Of a DNA stretch of 23,072 nucleotides, positions 7,241 through 14,691 are shown piece by piece. Under the pieces are notes generated by a model. The model did not search any database and was not told the origin of the DNA. It was given only the letters and a program-made list of their open reading frames with translations. Position 1 is the first letter of the stretch; every line of letters begins with the position of its first letter. This DNA is from an uncultured Candidatus Saccharibacteria bacterium. Lineage in GTDB: Bacteria; Patescibacteriota; Saccharimonadia; Saccharimonadales; Saccharimonadaceae. The stretch covers positions 1 to 23,072 of the forward strand of contig CALIRX010000052.1 in NCBI GenBank assembly GCA_938042055.1. Reading direction: 5' to 3'. The position numbers were made by a program, and so were the translations under genes.

Positions 7241-7742
7241 CAGCTTTCAACTCCGCGCTCTCACTTGCCCACGGAATGTGTTGTGCGAGTTCATCAACTG
7301 TTACAAATTTAGCATACCGTATCTGCTCTTCCTGTATTTGCTCTTCGTCCTCGTTCTGTTGATGTAAGATATACTCATCGGCATTCTTATTAAGTTTCAA
7401 ACTAACCCGAAGTTGTAAGTACTCGTCATCATTTTTTAAGTTATCTGTTTCCAAGATATCGTAATAACCAAAGAACTTATACCGACTAGACACACTGTCT
7501 GTATTAATTCCCATCTCTTCTGCTACTTCACGTACAATGGTTTGCAAGTAAGTCTCGTGCTTATTTGGCTTTCCACCGGGCAGCTGCCACTTTCGACCAT
7601 CTTTAGAGACAATGGCCATTTTATTATCGTGAGTAAAAAGCCAAGCATATACCTGATTTACCGGAAGAGTCTGATCTTCTGGGTGAATTTCTTTACCATC
7701 CTTCCAGGTGCGTGCTTTAATAGTTTTTCTTATGGTATCCAT
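7203..7742 (-). CDS. Nudix hydrolase
   Basis: Nudix enzymes cleave nucleoside diphosphates linked to another group, often damaged NTPs. The 179-residue product has a complete Nudix box, GKPNKHE followed by seven residues and REVAEEMGI (about 57-79), fitting G-x5-E-x7-REUxEExGU, preceded by the WQLPG entry. The substrate cannot be read from the sequence. I chose the ATG at 7742 because AGGAG (7752-7748) lies 5 nt before it; the frame stays open to 7850 but the extension looks non-coding. An alternative is a MutT-like role with the neighbouring RdgB-like enzyme. The 3' end overlaps that gene convergently by 38 nt. Upstream is the ABC-F gene on the same strand. Confidence 0.88.
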   Translation of the reverse strand: MDTIRKTIKARTWKDGKEIHPEDQTLPVNQVYAWLFTHDNKMAIVSKDGRKWQLPGGKPNKHETYLQTIVREVAEEMGINTDSVSSRYKFFGYYDILETDNLKNDDEYLQLRVSLKLNKNADEYILHQQNEDEEQIQEEQIRYAKFVTVDELAQHIPWASESAELKAAIQSQINFPVPH

Positions 7743-7830
7743 GATATCTCCTAAATTTATTGCCCGAGCCAGCCAACCTAGTATATTGTGATTTATATCC
7801 CCGGGTGTCAGAAAGTGTCCTGCATTCTCT

Positions 7831-7858
7831 TTTATAGCACAGAGCGACAATTATCGCT
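7831..7858 (-). promoter_or_regulatory. Possible Nudix gene promoter with adjacent inverted repeat
   Basis: TGC-TATAAA (hexamer 7836-7831) on the minus strand is an extended -10. Just upstream (7843-7858) is a 16-bp near-palindrome, AGCGA-c-AATT-a-TCGCT, with one mismatched pair, in a position where an activator or repressor could bind. A second candidate -10 (TATACT, 7785-7780) is closer to the gene. Read-through from ABC-F is also possible, as only a weak hairpin (about 7871-7894) follows that gene. Confidence 0.35.
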
Positions 7859-7893
7859 AAGCTCTAATAAAAAGCCACTCCGTCAAGTCTTTT

Positions 7894-9504
7894 TTATATT
7901 TTAATTTTCTCCGTTATCCCTATATTTTCGATAAAGTCTTGATCATGAGACACTATCACAACACCTCCTCTATACTGACCTAGCGCCAGCTCCAAAGCTT
8001 CAATCGTAGGAATATCAAGGTTATTCGTCGGTTCGTCCAGGATGATAAGATCAGGAGAGTTCGTTGACATAGCAGCAAGCAAAACTTTAGCTCGTTCGCC
8101 GCCGCTGAGATCTATTGCTTTTGTCGAAGAGATTGTTCGTTTACCCAGACCAAAACGAATTAATGTATTAATCGCGTCGTGTAATTCAAGTTTTGGCGAT
8201 AAATACCGCAAATTGTCCAAAGGTGAGTTGCCTTTAAGCGGCAATGATTGCGACTGATTCATGTATATTATTTTTGCATTTTCGCTTTTTTTTATTTCTC
8301 CGCGATGATACTCGGGTGTATTATTTCCCATAATAAAATTGAGGAGCGAAGATTTTCCTGAACCATTCTCCCCTTGGATCAATATTTTATCGCCAGGACG
8401 TACATTAAAAGTAACGGGCCCTATCACTTTCTCTCCATCATGTGAAATACTTAGCGATTGCACAGAAATAAGGCTATGCTTCTTAGACGATACTTCATCG
8501 AAAGCAAACTTAATAGTAATTTCATCCTCCACTCTCTCAGGTTCATTCAATTGTCGCAGGCGAGACTCCACGCCTCCAGCCGCCCCTGCAATATTTGAAG
8601 ATGCGCGCTCTTTACGAAAATTATCATTTAACTTATCACTATCCGATTTTTTGTGGCTAGCTTTGGCCGAATTCGCACGAATTCTCGCATCCCGCGCAAC
8701 ACGATATAGTCGCTTTTTCTCCTTTTCATATTGCTCATAGCGATCAGTCATTGCTTGACGAGCTTCACGTCTTGCTTCAATATATTCATCATAACCAAGA
8801 TTATATTTATTCACACCCTTGTCGCCAGTCAATTCTATGATCCGTTCTGCAGTGTTACGTAAGAAATGCCGATCATGAGACACGATCAAAAATGAAGCTG
8901 GCGAATTGTCAATAAAATCTTCAAGCAAGATTACTCCGCTGTCATCAAGGTTATTAGTTGGCTCATCAAGTAAAATTAGATCATAACGAGACGCAAAAAC
9001 TGCCGCCAAAGCTATCCGCGTGCGTTGTCCCCCAGAAAATGTATTCAGACGCCTATCCAGATCAATGTCACCCAGATCTGCTCGTGATAAAGCCTTTTTA
9101 ATCGTCGTGTCAAAATTTGCTACTTCGAATTTTTCATACCTCTCCAGAGCTTCGCCATAAACTAATAGTGTCTTTTCACTAGCCTCTTGGGCTAACCTCT
9201 CGCACTGATAATCAAATTCTTCTCTAGCCGACTTAACGCCAGTCACTTCTTCTATAAAATCATAAACTGTCTTATCGAGCCATTTATTCAGGTTTTGTGG
9301 TAAAATGCCTATTTCTTCACCACTCGAAATAATATCACCTGATGTAGGCTGGATATCTCCGTTTATTATTTTTAATAAAGTAGTTTTTCCGGCACCATTT
9401 GGACCAACTAGTCCAATCTTATCTCCGGCGTTAATAGCAAAGCTTACGTCGCTGAACAATTCTCGACTATTAGTTTCATAAGACACATTCTTAAGGTCGA
9501 TCAT
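7894..9504 (-). CDS. ABC-F family ATPase (ribosome-associated)
   Basis: ABC-F proteins bind the ribosomal E site and act in translation control or in protection from ribosome-targeting antibiotics. The 536-residue protein has two ATPase domains and no membrane segment. Domain 1 has Walker A GPNGAGKT (34-41), signature SGGQ (157-160), Walker B LILLDEP and H210. The linker (about 240-320) is helical and highly charged. Domain 2 has GENGSGKS (378-385), SGGE (467-470), LIILDEP and H520. Both domains keep the catalytic Glu. Whether it is a housekeeping factor (EttA/Uup-like) or a resistance type (Msr/Lsa/Vga-like) cannot be settled by eye. The -10 box lies 6 nt before the ATG, so there is no leader for the attenuation control common in resistance ABC-F genes. 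Confidence 0.9.
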   Translation of the reverse strand: MIDLKNVSYETNSRELFSDVSFAINAGDKIGLVGPNGAGKTTLLKIINGDIQPTSGDIISSGEEIGILPQNLNKWLDKTVYDFIEEVTGVKSAREEFDYQCERLAQEASEKTLLVYGEALERYEKFEVANFDTTIKKALSRADLGDIDLDRRLNTFSGGQRTRIALAAVFASRYDLILLDEPTNNLDDSGVILLEDFIDNSPASFLIVSHDRHFLRNTAERIIELTGDKGVNKYNLGYDEYIEARREARQAMTDRYEQYEKEKKRLYRVARDARIRANSAKASHKKSDSDKLNDNFRKERASSNIAGAAGGVESRLRQLNEPERVEDEITIKFAFDEVSSKKHSLISVQSLSISHDGEKVIGPVTFNVRPGDKILIQGENGSGKSSLLNFIMGNNTPEYHRGEIKKSENAKIIYMNQSQSLPLKGNSPLDNLRYLSPKLELHDAINTLIRFGLGKRTISSTKAIDLSGGERAKVLLAAMSTNSPDLIILDEPTNNLDIPTIEALELALGQYRGGVVIVSHDQDFIENIGITEKIKI

Positions 9505-9510
9505 ATCACT

Positions 9511-9531
9511 ATTATACTATCTCTACGTAGA
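9511..9531 (-). promoter_or_regulatory. ABC-F promoter with 10-bp palindrome; leaderless start
   Basis: On the minus strand, TATAAT (9516-9511) ends 6 nt before the ATG at 9504, so transcription should begin at or next to the start codon. The spacer contains a perfect 10-bp palindrome, TCTACGTAGA (9522-9531), a possible operator. The -35 region (TATATC-like) is weak and abuts the rpsH terminator. Confidence 0.5.
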
Positions 9532-9536
9532 TAGAT

Positions 9537-9573
9537 ATAAAAAATAAACGCCCTGCAATGAGGACGTTTATTT
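9537..9573 (-). terminator. Terminator after rpsH (copy B of a duplicated terminator)
   Basis: The arms 9542-9554 and 9561-9573 form a 13-bp stem on the minus-strand RNA, with one G-U pair, a 6-nt loop (CATTGC) and six T after it. It ends the long rplC-rpsH operon. Compared with the terminator at 5234-5271 it differs at about three positions over 38 nt, and the first 21 plus-strand bases are identical. Confidence 0.9.
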
Positions 9574-9587
9574 GATTTGCGCGAGGC

Positions 9588-9989
9588 TTAGTAAACCTTC
9601 AACAACAATTCACCACCAAGTTTAGCCTTGGCTGCTTCGGCGCCAGTCATGACGCCCTTTGAGGTTGAGATGAGTACCAAACCGCGGCCGCTCTTTACCT
9701 TTGGAATCTCGCTAGCGCCGACGTAAACGCGACGACCAGGTTTTGAGATGCGGGTAATTTCGTTGATAGTACTGTTAGTTCCTTTTTCATTGATAGTAAC
9801 TACCAACACGCCACGAGGCTTAGCATCTTCCAGCTTGACGTCTGCCAAGTAGCCGTTTTTGACTAATTGTTCAGCGATGACTTTCTTCATCTTGCTGGAC
9901 GGAACACGAACTTCCGTTTTGCCAACCAATTTCGCATTGCGGATGCGAGTCAGAAGGTCGGCGATTGGGTCTGTAGTTTGCATAGACAT
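9588..9989 (-). CDS. rpsH: 30S ribosomal protein S8
   Basis: S8 binds the central domain of 16S rRNA and in E. coli represses the spc operon. The 133-residue product (E. coli 130) opens MSMQTTDPIADLLTRIRNAK and has RVPSSKMKKVIAEQL and the C-terminal GRGLVLISTSKGVMTG signature. AAAGGAG lies 8 nt before the ATG at 9989. It is the last gene of the long operon, followed by a terminator where rplF would normally come next. Confidence 0.97.
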   Translation of the reverse strand: MSMQTTDPIADLLTRIRNAKLVGKTEVRVPSSKMKKVIAEQLVKNGYLADVKLEDAKPRGVLVVTINEKGTNSTINEITRISKPGRRVYVGASEIPKVKSGRGLVLISTSKGVMTGAEAAKAKLGGELLLKVY

Positions 9990-10009
9990 ATTCTAATCTC
10001 CTTTCCTTC

Positions 10010-10279
10010 TTACCAACTACTCTTTGTTATGCCTGGGATTTCACCCTTGGCTGCTTTTTCGCGGAAATTGATACGGCTCAAGCCGAATTGACGCATGTAG
10101 CCGCGCGGGCGACCAGAGATGCTATCACGGTTCTTGTGCCTGGTTGGGCTAGAATTGCGAGGCAATTTTTGCAAACCATCGAGGTCGCCAAGTTCTTTCA
10201 GCTCAGCACGCTTGGCTGCAAACTTGGCAATCATCTTCATGCGCTTCTTATCACGAGCGACCATTGATTTCTTAGCCAT
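10010..10279 (-). CDS. rpsN: 30S ribosomal protein S14, zinc-free type
   Basis: S14 is part of the 30S head. The 89-residue product ends with the conserved block RNSSPTRHKNRDSISGRPRG followed by YMRQFGLSRINFREKAAKGEIPGI and KSSW. There is no cysteine at all, so it lacks the zinc ribbon of the C+ type (about 61 residues); it is shorter than E. coli S14 (101). Its ATG overlaps the rplE stop by one base. Confidence 0.96.
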   Translation of the reverse strand: MAKKSMVARDKKRMKMIAKFAAKRAELKELGDLDGLQKLPRNSSPTRHKNRDSISGRPRGYMRQFGLSRINFREKAAKGEIPGITKSSW

Positions 10280-10863
10280 TACTTGACGCCTCCTTTCTTC
10301 TCAAACGGCATACCGAATTTTTCTAGCAACGCCTTAGAAGCTTCCTTGTTGCCGTTCTTGATAACAAATGTGACCTGCAAACCGTGCAAAACTTGAGTTT
10401 CCTCAAATGTCAATTCTGGGAAAATCGATTGCTCGGTGATGCCGAGATTGTAATTGCCACCTTTATCAAACTTTAAGCCAACGCCGTGGAAGTCGCGAAC
10501 ACGAGGCAAAGCAACGTTAATCAAACGATCCATGAACTCGTACATACGAGCGCCGCGCAAAGTTACACTAACACCAATTGGCGCGCCCATACCTTTACGA
10601 ATGCTAAATGTCGCGATTGATTTTTTAGCTTGTCGAGCCACTGGTGCTTGACCGGTAATTTTCTCGACAGTGTTTTTGACAATTTCGAAATGACGCTTGT
10701 CATCTTTCTTCTTGCCGGTACCAACGCTCACGACGATCTTTTCCAAAGCTGGCACTTCATGCACGTTCTTTAGATTCAATTCGGCTTGTAGTTCCTTAAG
10801 GTAAGTTCCTTGATACAAGGCTTTCAAGCGAGGAGCTGGCACGACAGTTTTCTTTTCTGCCAT
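10279..10863 (-). CDS. rplE: 50S ribosomal protein L5
   Basis: L5 binds 5S rRNA in the central protuberance and touches S13 across the subunit bridge. The 194-residue product (E. coli 179) has a short N-terminal extension, then VPALEKIVVSVGTG, TGQAPVARQAKKSIATFSIR, VTLRGARMYEFMDRL, and NYNLGITEQSIFPELTFEE, all characteristic. It overlaps rplX and rpsN by single bases, which suggests coupled translation through this part of the operon. Confidence 0.97.
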   Translation of the reverse strand: MAEKKTVVPAPRLKALYQGTYLKELQAELNLKNVHEVPALEKIVVSVGTGKKKDDKRHFEIVKNTVEKITGQAPVARQAKKSIATFSIRKGMGAPIGVSVTLRGARMYEFMDRLINVALPRVRDFHGVGLKFDKGGNYNLGITEQSIFPELTFEETQVLHGLQVTFVIKNGNKEASKALLEKFGMPFEKKGGVK

Positions 10864-11183
10864 TATTTAATCTCCTTATTTTTTGCTTGACGAGCAACAC
10901 GAGTTTTGCCGCCGTCAGCATTCTTTACTAAACCAACCCGACTGGTTTTGCCTGATTTCTCATCAACAACCAAAGCGACTTTGCTGATATCCATTGGTAC
11001 GTGAATATCTTTTTTGCCGCCTTTTGGATTGTACTGGCTTGGCTTAACGTGGCGATGTCCAACGCCAACACCTTCGACCAAAACAGTTTGGTCTTTCGTG
11101 TTAACTTTTAGGACTTTACCAGTTGTGCCTTTATTTTTACCAGCAATAATTTTTACGGTATCGTCTTTATGAATTCGAGCCAT
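10863..11183 (-). CDS. rplX: 50S ribosomal protein L24
   Basis: L24 starts 50S assembly by binding the 5' end of 23S rRNA. The 106-residue product (E. coli 104) has the KOW motif VKIIAGKNKGTTGKVLKV near residues 10-27 and the conserved HVKPSQYNPKGGKKDIHVPM stretch. It overlaps the neighbouring rplN stop and rplE start by one base each. Confidence 0.96.
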   Translation of the reverse strand: MARIHKDDTVKIIAGKNKGTTGKVLKVNTKDQTVLVEGVGVGHRHVKPSQYNPKGGKKDIHVPMDISKVALVVDEKSGKTSRVGLVKNADGGKTRVARQAKNKEIK

Positions 11184-11551
11184 TAGAGTACCTCCGGAGC
11201 TAAGCTAACGATCTTCATGTAGCCCATATCGCGAAGTTCGCGTGGAACTGGACCGAAGACACGAGTAGCTTTTGGCTGCTTGTCATCGTTGATAATCACT
11301 ACGGCGTTGTCGTCAAAACAGATTGTTGAGCCGTCTTTGCGATGGATTTGATCGCGAGTACGAACAACTACAGCCTTAACAACAGATTTTTTCTTAACGT
11401 TACCGGTTGGGCTAGCGTCTTTTACCGAGCAGACGATTACGTCGCCAACGCGAGCGTAACGGCGTCGTGTACCGCCAAGAACGCGGATACACAAAACTTC
11501 CCTAGCGCCTGAGTTGTCGGCTACTTTAAGGCGAGATTCTTGTTGGATCAT
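11183..11551 (-). CDS. rplN: 50S ribosomal protein L14
   Basis: L14 forms part of an intersubunit bridge and the binding site of the silencing factor RsfS. The 122-residue product (E. coli 123) opens MIQQESRLKVADNSGAREV and has the typical VLGGTRRRYARVGDVIVCSV, followed by the family's GSTICFDDNAVVIIN and RVFGPVPRELRD. Its ATG overlaps the rpsQ stop by four bases (ATGA). Confidence 0.97.
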   Translation of the reverse strand: MIQQESRLKVADNSGAREVLCIRVLGGTRRRYARVGDVIVCSVKDASPTGNVKKKSVVKAVVVRTRDQIHRKDGSTICFDDNAVVIINDDKQPKATRVFGPVPRELRDMGYMKIVSLAPEVL

Positions 11552-11859
11552 TTGTCGTCCTCCTTAGCCTCTTCCTTAGTTTCGCCAGAAACTTCGTCCT
11601 TTAGTTTGATAGAACCGCGAGACTTTTCAATCACCTTAACTAGAGTAAAGCTCTTAGTCTTGGAAATTGGGCGAGTCTCTTCGATCTGCACCTTGTCGCC
11701 CTCACCTGCTTCGTTGGTTTCATCGTGAGCAGTGTATTTGCGAGTCACGGTGTACTGCTTGCCGTATAGCGGATGCGTTTCGCGGCTAGTGACCGTCACA
11801 GTGATGGTCTTGTCGCGCTTGGCACTCGTTACGACGCCAATCAATGTTCGTCGGGCCAT
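11548..11859 (-). CDS. rpsQ: 30S ribosomal protein S17
   Basis: S17 is a primary 16S rRNA binder with an OB fold. The 103-residue product (E. coli 84) has TLIGVVTSAKRDKTITVTV, then HPLYGKQYTVTRKYTAHDE and GDKVQIEETRPISKTKSFTL, all diagnostic. About 20 extra C-terminal residues are acidic and Lys-rich (ending GETKEEAKEDDK) and probably disordered. It overlaps both neighbours. Confidence 0.96.
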   Translation of the reverse strand: MARRTLIGVVTSAKRDKTITVTVTSRETHPLYGKQYTVTRKYTAHDETNEAGEGDKVQIEETRPISKTKSFTLVKVIEKSRGSIKLKDEVSGETKEEAKEDDK

Positions 11860-12068
11860 TACTTGCTCTCCTTTGTGTTATTAATTTGTGTCAGCAGGCG
11901 TGCAATTTCCTTTCGGAGTGAACGCAACGCTTTTGGATTAACCAATTCGCCAGCAGCGTGAGAACGTTTTGCTTGAAGTAGGTCGTTTCGCTTTTCAGCC
12001 AATTCCTTCTTCAAATCGTCAATCGTCTTAACAACTGCCGCTTTAACAGATTTCTTCGTTTCAGCCAT
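11859..12068 (-). CDS. rpmC: 50S ribosomal protein L29
   Basis: L29 lies by the exit tunnel near the signal recognition and trigger factor docking site. The 69-residue two-helix protein (E. coli 63) has TIDDLKKELAEKRNDLLQAK, then GELVNPKALRSLRKEIARLL, matching the family's LR..KK.IARI core. It has a Lys/Ala N-terminal extension. Its ATG overlaps the rplP stop and its stop overlaps the rpsQ ATG, each by one base. Confidence 0.94.
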   Translation of the reverse strand: MAETKKSVKAAVVKTIDDLKKELAEKRNDLLQAKRSHAAGELVNPKALRSLRKEIARLLTQINNTKESK

Positions 12069-12481
12069 TATGCGTCCTCCCGCTTGATGAACTTACATTT
12101 GACTGGCAATTTGTGGCTAGCCAGACGCATTGCCTCGCGAGCAACTTCCTCTGAAACACCCTGCATCTCAAACAGAACAGTACCAGCCTTTACCTTAGCA
12201 ACGAAGAATTCTGGGTTACCTTTACCGCCACCCATCTTCAAGCCAAGTGGCTTTCGGGTAACTGGAGTGTGAGGGAAGATTCGAATCCAAATCTTACCGC
12301 CACGCTTGATGTAACGAGTCATCGCCTGACGAGCAGACTCGATTTGGCGGGAGTTGATGCGCTCATTTGATTGTGATTGCAATGCAAAGTCGCCGAACGC
12401 GATGTAATTGCCACGAGTTGCTTGACCGCGGTTTTTTCCAATACGCACTTTGCGGTGCTTAGTTTTCTTTGGTAACAGCAT
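12068..12481 (-). CDS. rplP: 50S ribosomal protein L16
   Basis: L16 helps shape the A-site tRNA binding region of the 50S. The 137-residue product (E. coli 136) opens MLLPKKTKHRKVRIGKNRGQ and has GNYIAFGDFALQS, GGKIWIRIFPHTPVTRKPLG, and KMGGGKGNPEFFVAKV. The rpsC stop codon directly abuts its ATG (TAA-ATG), and the stop overlaps rpmC by one base. Confidence 0.97.
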   Translation of the reverse strand: MLLPKKTKHRKVRIGKNRGQATRGNYIAFGDFALQSQSNERINSRQIESARQAMTRYIKRGGKIWIRIFPHTPVTRKPLGLKMGGGKGNPEFFVAKVKAGTVLFEMQGVSEEVAREAMRLASHKLPVKCKFIKREDA

Positions 12482-13117
12482 TTAGCGACTCCTTTCTCCC
12501 TTATAAATCCACACTTTCACGCCAATGATACCAGCTGGTGTCTGAGCGCGAGCACAGTGGAAGTCAATATCAGCGCGCAAGGTATGTAGAGGCACTGAGC
12601 CTTCAATTACCTTTTCGCGACGTGCCATTTCAGCACCGTTCAAACGACCAGCCACCTCAATACGAATACCTTTAGCACCAGCATTCATGGTGTTTTGTGC
12701 GGTCATTTTAGTTGCACGGCGGAAGTTGATTCGGCGCTCCAATTGGCGAGCGATATTCTCAGCTACCAATTTGGCTGCCAATTCTGGACGGCGGACTTCT
12801 TCAATGTTGATACGAACTGGCTGACCAGCAATCTTCTCAACTTGCTTCTTCAATTCATTCACGCCAGCACCACCGCGACCGATAACAACACCAGCTTTTG
12901 CCGTGTGAATTGTAATCGTGATCAAGTTAGCGCTACGCTCAATCTCAATGCGATTGATAGTTGGGCGTGAGGCAAATTTCTTTTCAATCAACTCGCGGAT
13001 TTCGTGATCCTGACGAATCGCCTCTGCAAACTCTTTCTTATTGGCCGTAAACCAACGAGAGCTCCAGTTCTTATTGACCTGTAGGCGGAAGTTGATTGGA
13101 TTCACTTTTTGACCCAT
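12482..13117 (-). CDS. rpsC: 30S ribosomal protein S3
   Basis: S3 lies at the mRNA entry channel. The 211-residue product (E. coli 233; many CPR and other versions are also short) opens MGQKVNPINFRLQVNKNWSS, has a type II KH domain with GVVIGRGGAGVNELKK (about 75-90), and the C-terminal GRLNGAEMARREKVIEGSVP and GIIGVKVWIYKGE. The C-terminal tail beyond the core is almost absent. It directly abuts rplV upstream and rplP downstream with no spacer. Confidence 0.97.
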   Translation of the reverse strand: MGQKVNPINFRLQVNKNWSSRWFTANKKEFAEAIRQDHEIRELIEKKFASRPTINRIEIERSANLITITIHTAKAGVVIGRGGAGVNELKKQVEKIAGQPVRINIEEVRRPELAAKLVAENIARQLERRINFRRATKMTAQNTMNAGAKGIRIEVAGRLNGAEMARREKVIEGSVPLHTLRADIDFHCARAQTPAGIIGVKVWIYKGERSR

Positions 13118-13576
13118 TTACTTCTCCTCCTTTTTTGCTGCCGGTTTAGCGGCTTTTTTAGCTGCAGGCTTAGCAGTTTTTGCTTCTGCCTTAGCTTCGG
13201 CCTTCTTTGCAGGCGCTTTCTTTGGCTTTTCTGTACCAGTTACTTCAACCAAAATATTTGAAGTCTTTTTCTGGAATGGCAAAGCGCGACCGCGCGATGC
13301 TGGCTTAAAGCGACGCAAACGTGTACCAGTAGTAACGCTCAAAGTCGTAATTACCAAGCTTTTAGCGTCCAAGCCGTGGTTGTTGATAGCGTTTGCTTTA
13401 GCGCTTTCGATAGCCTTCTTAACTGGGCTAGCAGCGCGCTTTGGAACGTGCTCTAAGATAACTAGCGCATCAGCTACAGTACGACCTCGCACCAAGGCTG
13501 CGACTAGACTGACCTTACGTGGTGCCTGATCAACACCTTTTGCGTAAGCACGGACAGTATAAGTTGTATCAGCCAT
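13118..13576 (-). CDS. rplV: 50S ribosomal protein L22 with long Ala/Lys/Pro tail
   Basis: L22 lines the exit tunnel; its beta-hairpin affects macrolide action and nascent-chain stalling. The core of about 112 residues matches the family: QAPRKVSLVAALVRGR near the N-terminus, then RAASPVKKAIESAKANAINN, and TTGTRLRRFKPASRGRALPF in the hairpin. After VTGTEKPKK comes a tail of about 38 residues built from Ala, Lys, Pro and Glu, making 152 residues against 110 in E. coli. The tail is low-complexity and probably disordered. Confidence 0.96.
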   Translation of the reverse strand: MADTTYTVRAYAKGVDQAPRKVSLVAALVRGRTVADALVILEHVPKRAASPVKKAIESAKANAINNHGLDAKSLVITTLSVTTGTRLRRFKPASRGRALPFQKKTSNILVEVTGTEKPKKAPAKKAEAKAEAKTAKPAAKKAAKPAAKKEEK

Positions 13577-13578
13577 GA

Positions 13579-13845
13579 TTACTTCTTATCCTTTCCACCG
13601 TGTTTACGGAATTTACGAGTTGGACTAAACTCACCGAGCTTATGACCAACCATGTTTTCGGTAATCAGCACAGGGACGTGCACTCTACCGTTGTGGACAG
13701 CAATCGTTCGACCAACCATTTCTGGTGTAATAGTCGAAGCGCGCGCCCACGTTTTAATAACGGTTCGATCGTCAAGGCTAAGAGCAGCAATTTTCTTTGC
13801 TAGCTTTACATCGACGAATGGACCTTTCTTTAATGAACGACTCAT
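13579..13845 (-). CDS. rpsS: 30S ribosomal protein S19
   Basis: S19 lies in the 30S head and contacts S13 and the tRNA. The 88-residue product (E. coli 92) opens MSRSLKKGPFVDVKLAKKIA, and has the diagnostic IAVHNGRVHVPVLITENMVG followed by HKLGEFSPTRKFRKHGGKDKK. It sits 2 nt before rplV and 6 nt after rplB. Confidence 0.97.
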   Translation of the reverse strand: MSRSLKKGPFVDVKLAKKIAALSLDDRTVIKTWARASTITPEMVGRTIAVHNGRVHVPVLITENMVGHKLGEFSPTRKFRKHGGKDKK

Positions 13846-13851
13846 CGTGAT

Positions 13852-14691
13852 TTACCTCTTCCTCTTCGCGTCGTGACGCGTGCGTACGATTAATTTATTC
13901 GAGCCTTTACGGCGACGAGTTCGATAACCTAATGTCAATTGACCCCAAGGAGTACGTGGTGCTTTACCAGTACCGTGGCGACCACCGTCACCACCACCAT
14001 GTGGGTGGTCTGCGGCGTTCATAACGACACCACGAACGGTTGGGCGAATACCCTTGCGACGTTTGCGACCAGCTGAACCGATCTTAACATTTTGGTGCTG
14101 GACGTTACCGACTACACCGATAGCAGCAGTAGCTTCCAAGCGAACTTTACGAACTTCGCCAGATGGCAATTTGATAGTTGCGTAGTTGCCTTCTTTCGCC
14201 ATCAACTGAGCTTTAGCACCGGCAGCGCGTACCATTTGTGCGCCCTTACCAGCGGTCAACTCAATAGCGTAAATCATCGTACCAACAGGAATAACTGACA
14301 ATGGCAAGCGGTTTGAAGCCTCAATTGGAGCTTCTTCGCCAGTTCGGATAGTTTTACCCTTAACCATTGAGGTGTCAGCTAAGATGTAGTGGTACAAATT
14401 GTACTGATCCTTAACTCGAGCAATACGAGCTGAGCGGTTTGGATCGTATTCGATTTCTTCAATCGTCAAGGTCAAGCCTGCTGGCAAATTGTGGTTCACC
14501 AAGCGGTAGTGACGACGAACGCCGCCTCCGCGATGACGAACGGTAATTCGACCTTGGTTGTTGCGACCGGCATTTTGCTTTTTAGCTTTAATCAGACTTT
14601 TAAGAGGTTTTCTTGTTGTAATGTCTGACAAATCCTGACTCGTCATGCCGCGACGAGCAGGAGTGGTTGGATTGTAAGCTTTCACTGGCAT
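13852..14691 (-). CDS. rplB: 50S ribosomal protein L2
   Basis: L2 is needed for subunit joining and supports the peptidyl-transferase centre. The 279-residue product (E. coli 273) has NNQGRITVRHRGGGVRRHYR (about 44-63), YDPNRSARIA, the SH3-like core, and the C-terminal loop VVMNAADHPHGGGDGGRHGT with the conserved His of this loop, then APRTPWGQLTLGYRTRRRK. Its ATG overlaps the rplW stop by one base. Confidence 0.98.
   Translation of the reverse strand: MPVKAYNPTTPARRGMTSQDLSDITTRKPLKSLIKAKKQNAGRNNQGRITVRHRGGGVRRHYRLVNHNLPAGLTLTIEEIEYDPNRSARIARVKDQYNLYHYILADTSMVKGKTIRTGEEAPIEASNRLPLSVIPVGTMIYAIELTAGKGAQMVRAAGAKAQLMAKEGNYATIKLPSGEVRKVRLEATAAIGVVGNVQHQNVKIGSAGRKRRKGIRPTVRGVVMNAADHPHGGGDGGRHGTGKAPRTPWGQLTLGYRTRRRKGSNKLIVRTRHDAKRKR

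Noticed and set aside
7743..7850. N-terminal extension of the Nudix protein
   Set aside because: A good AGGAG Shine-Dalgarno at 7748-7752 selects the ATG at 7742, and the extension overlaps candidate promoter elements.
7871..7894. Terminator after the ABC-F gene
   Set aside because: A weak hairpin with short stem and bulge can be drawn before a T-run (CTTTTT), but it is too poor to list as a separate feature.
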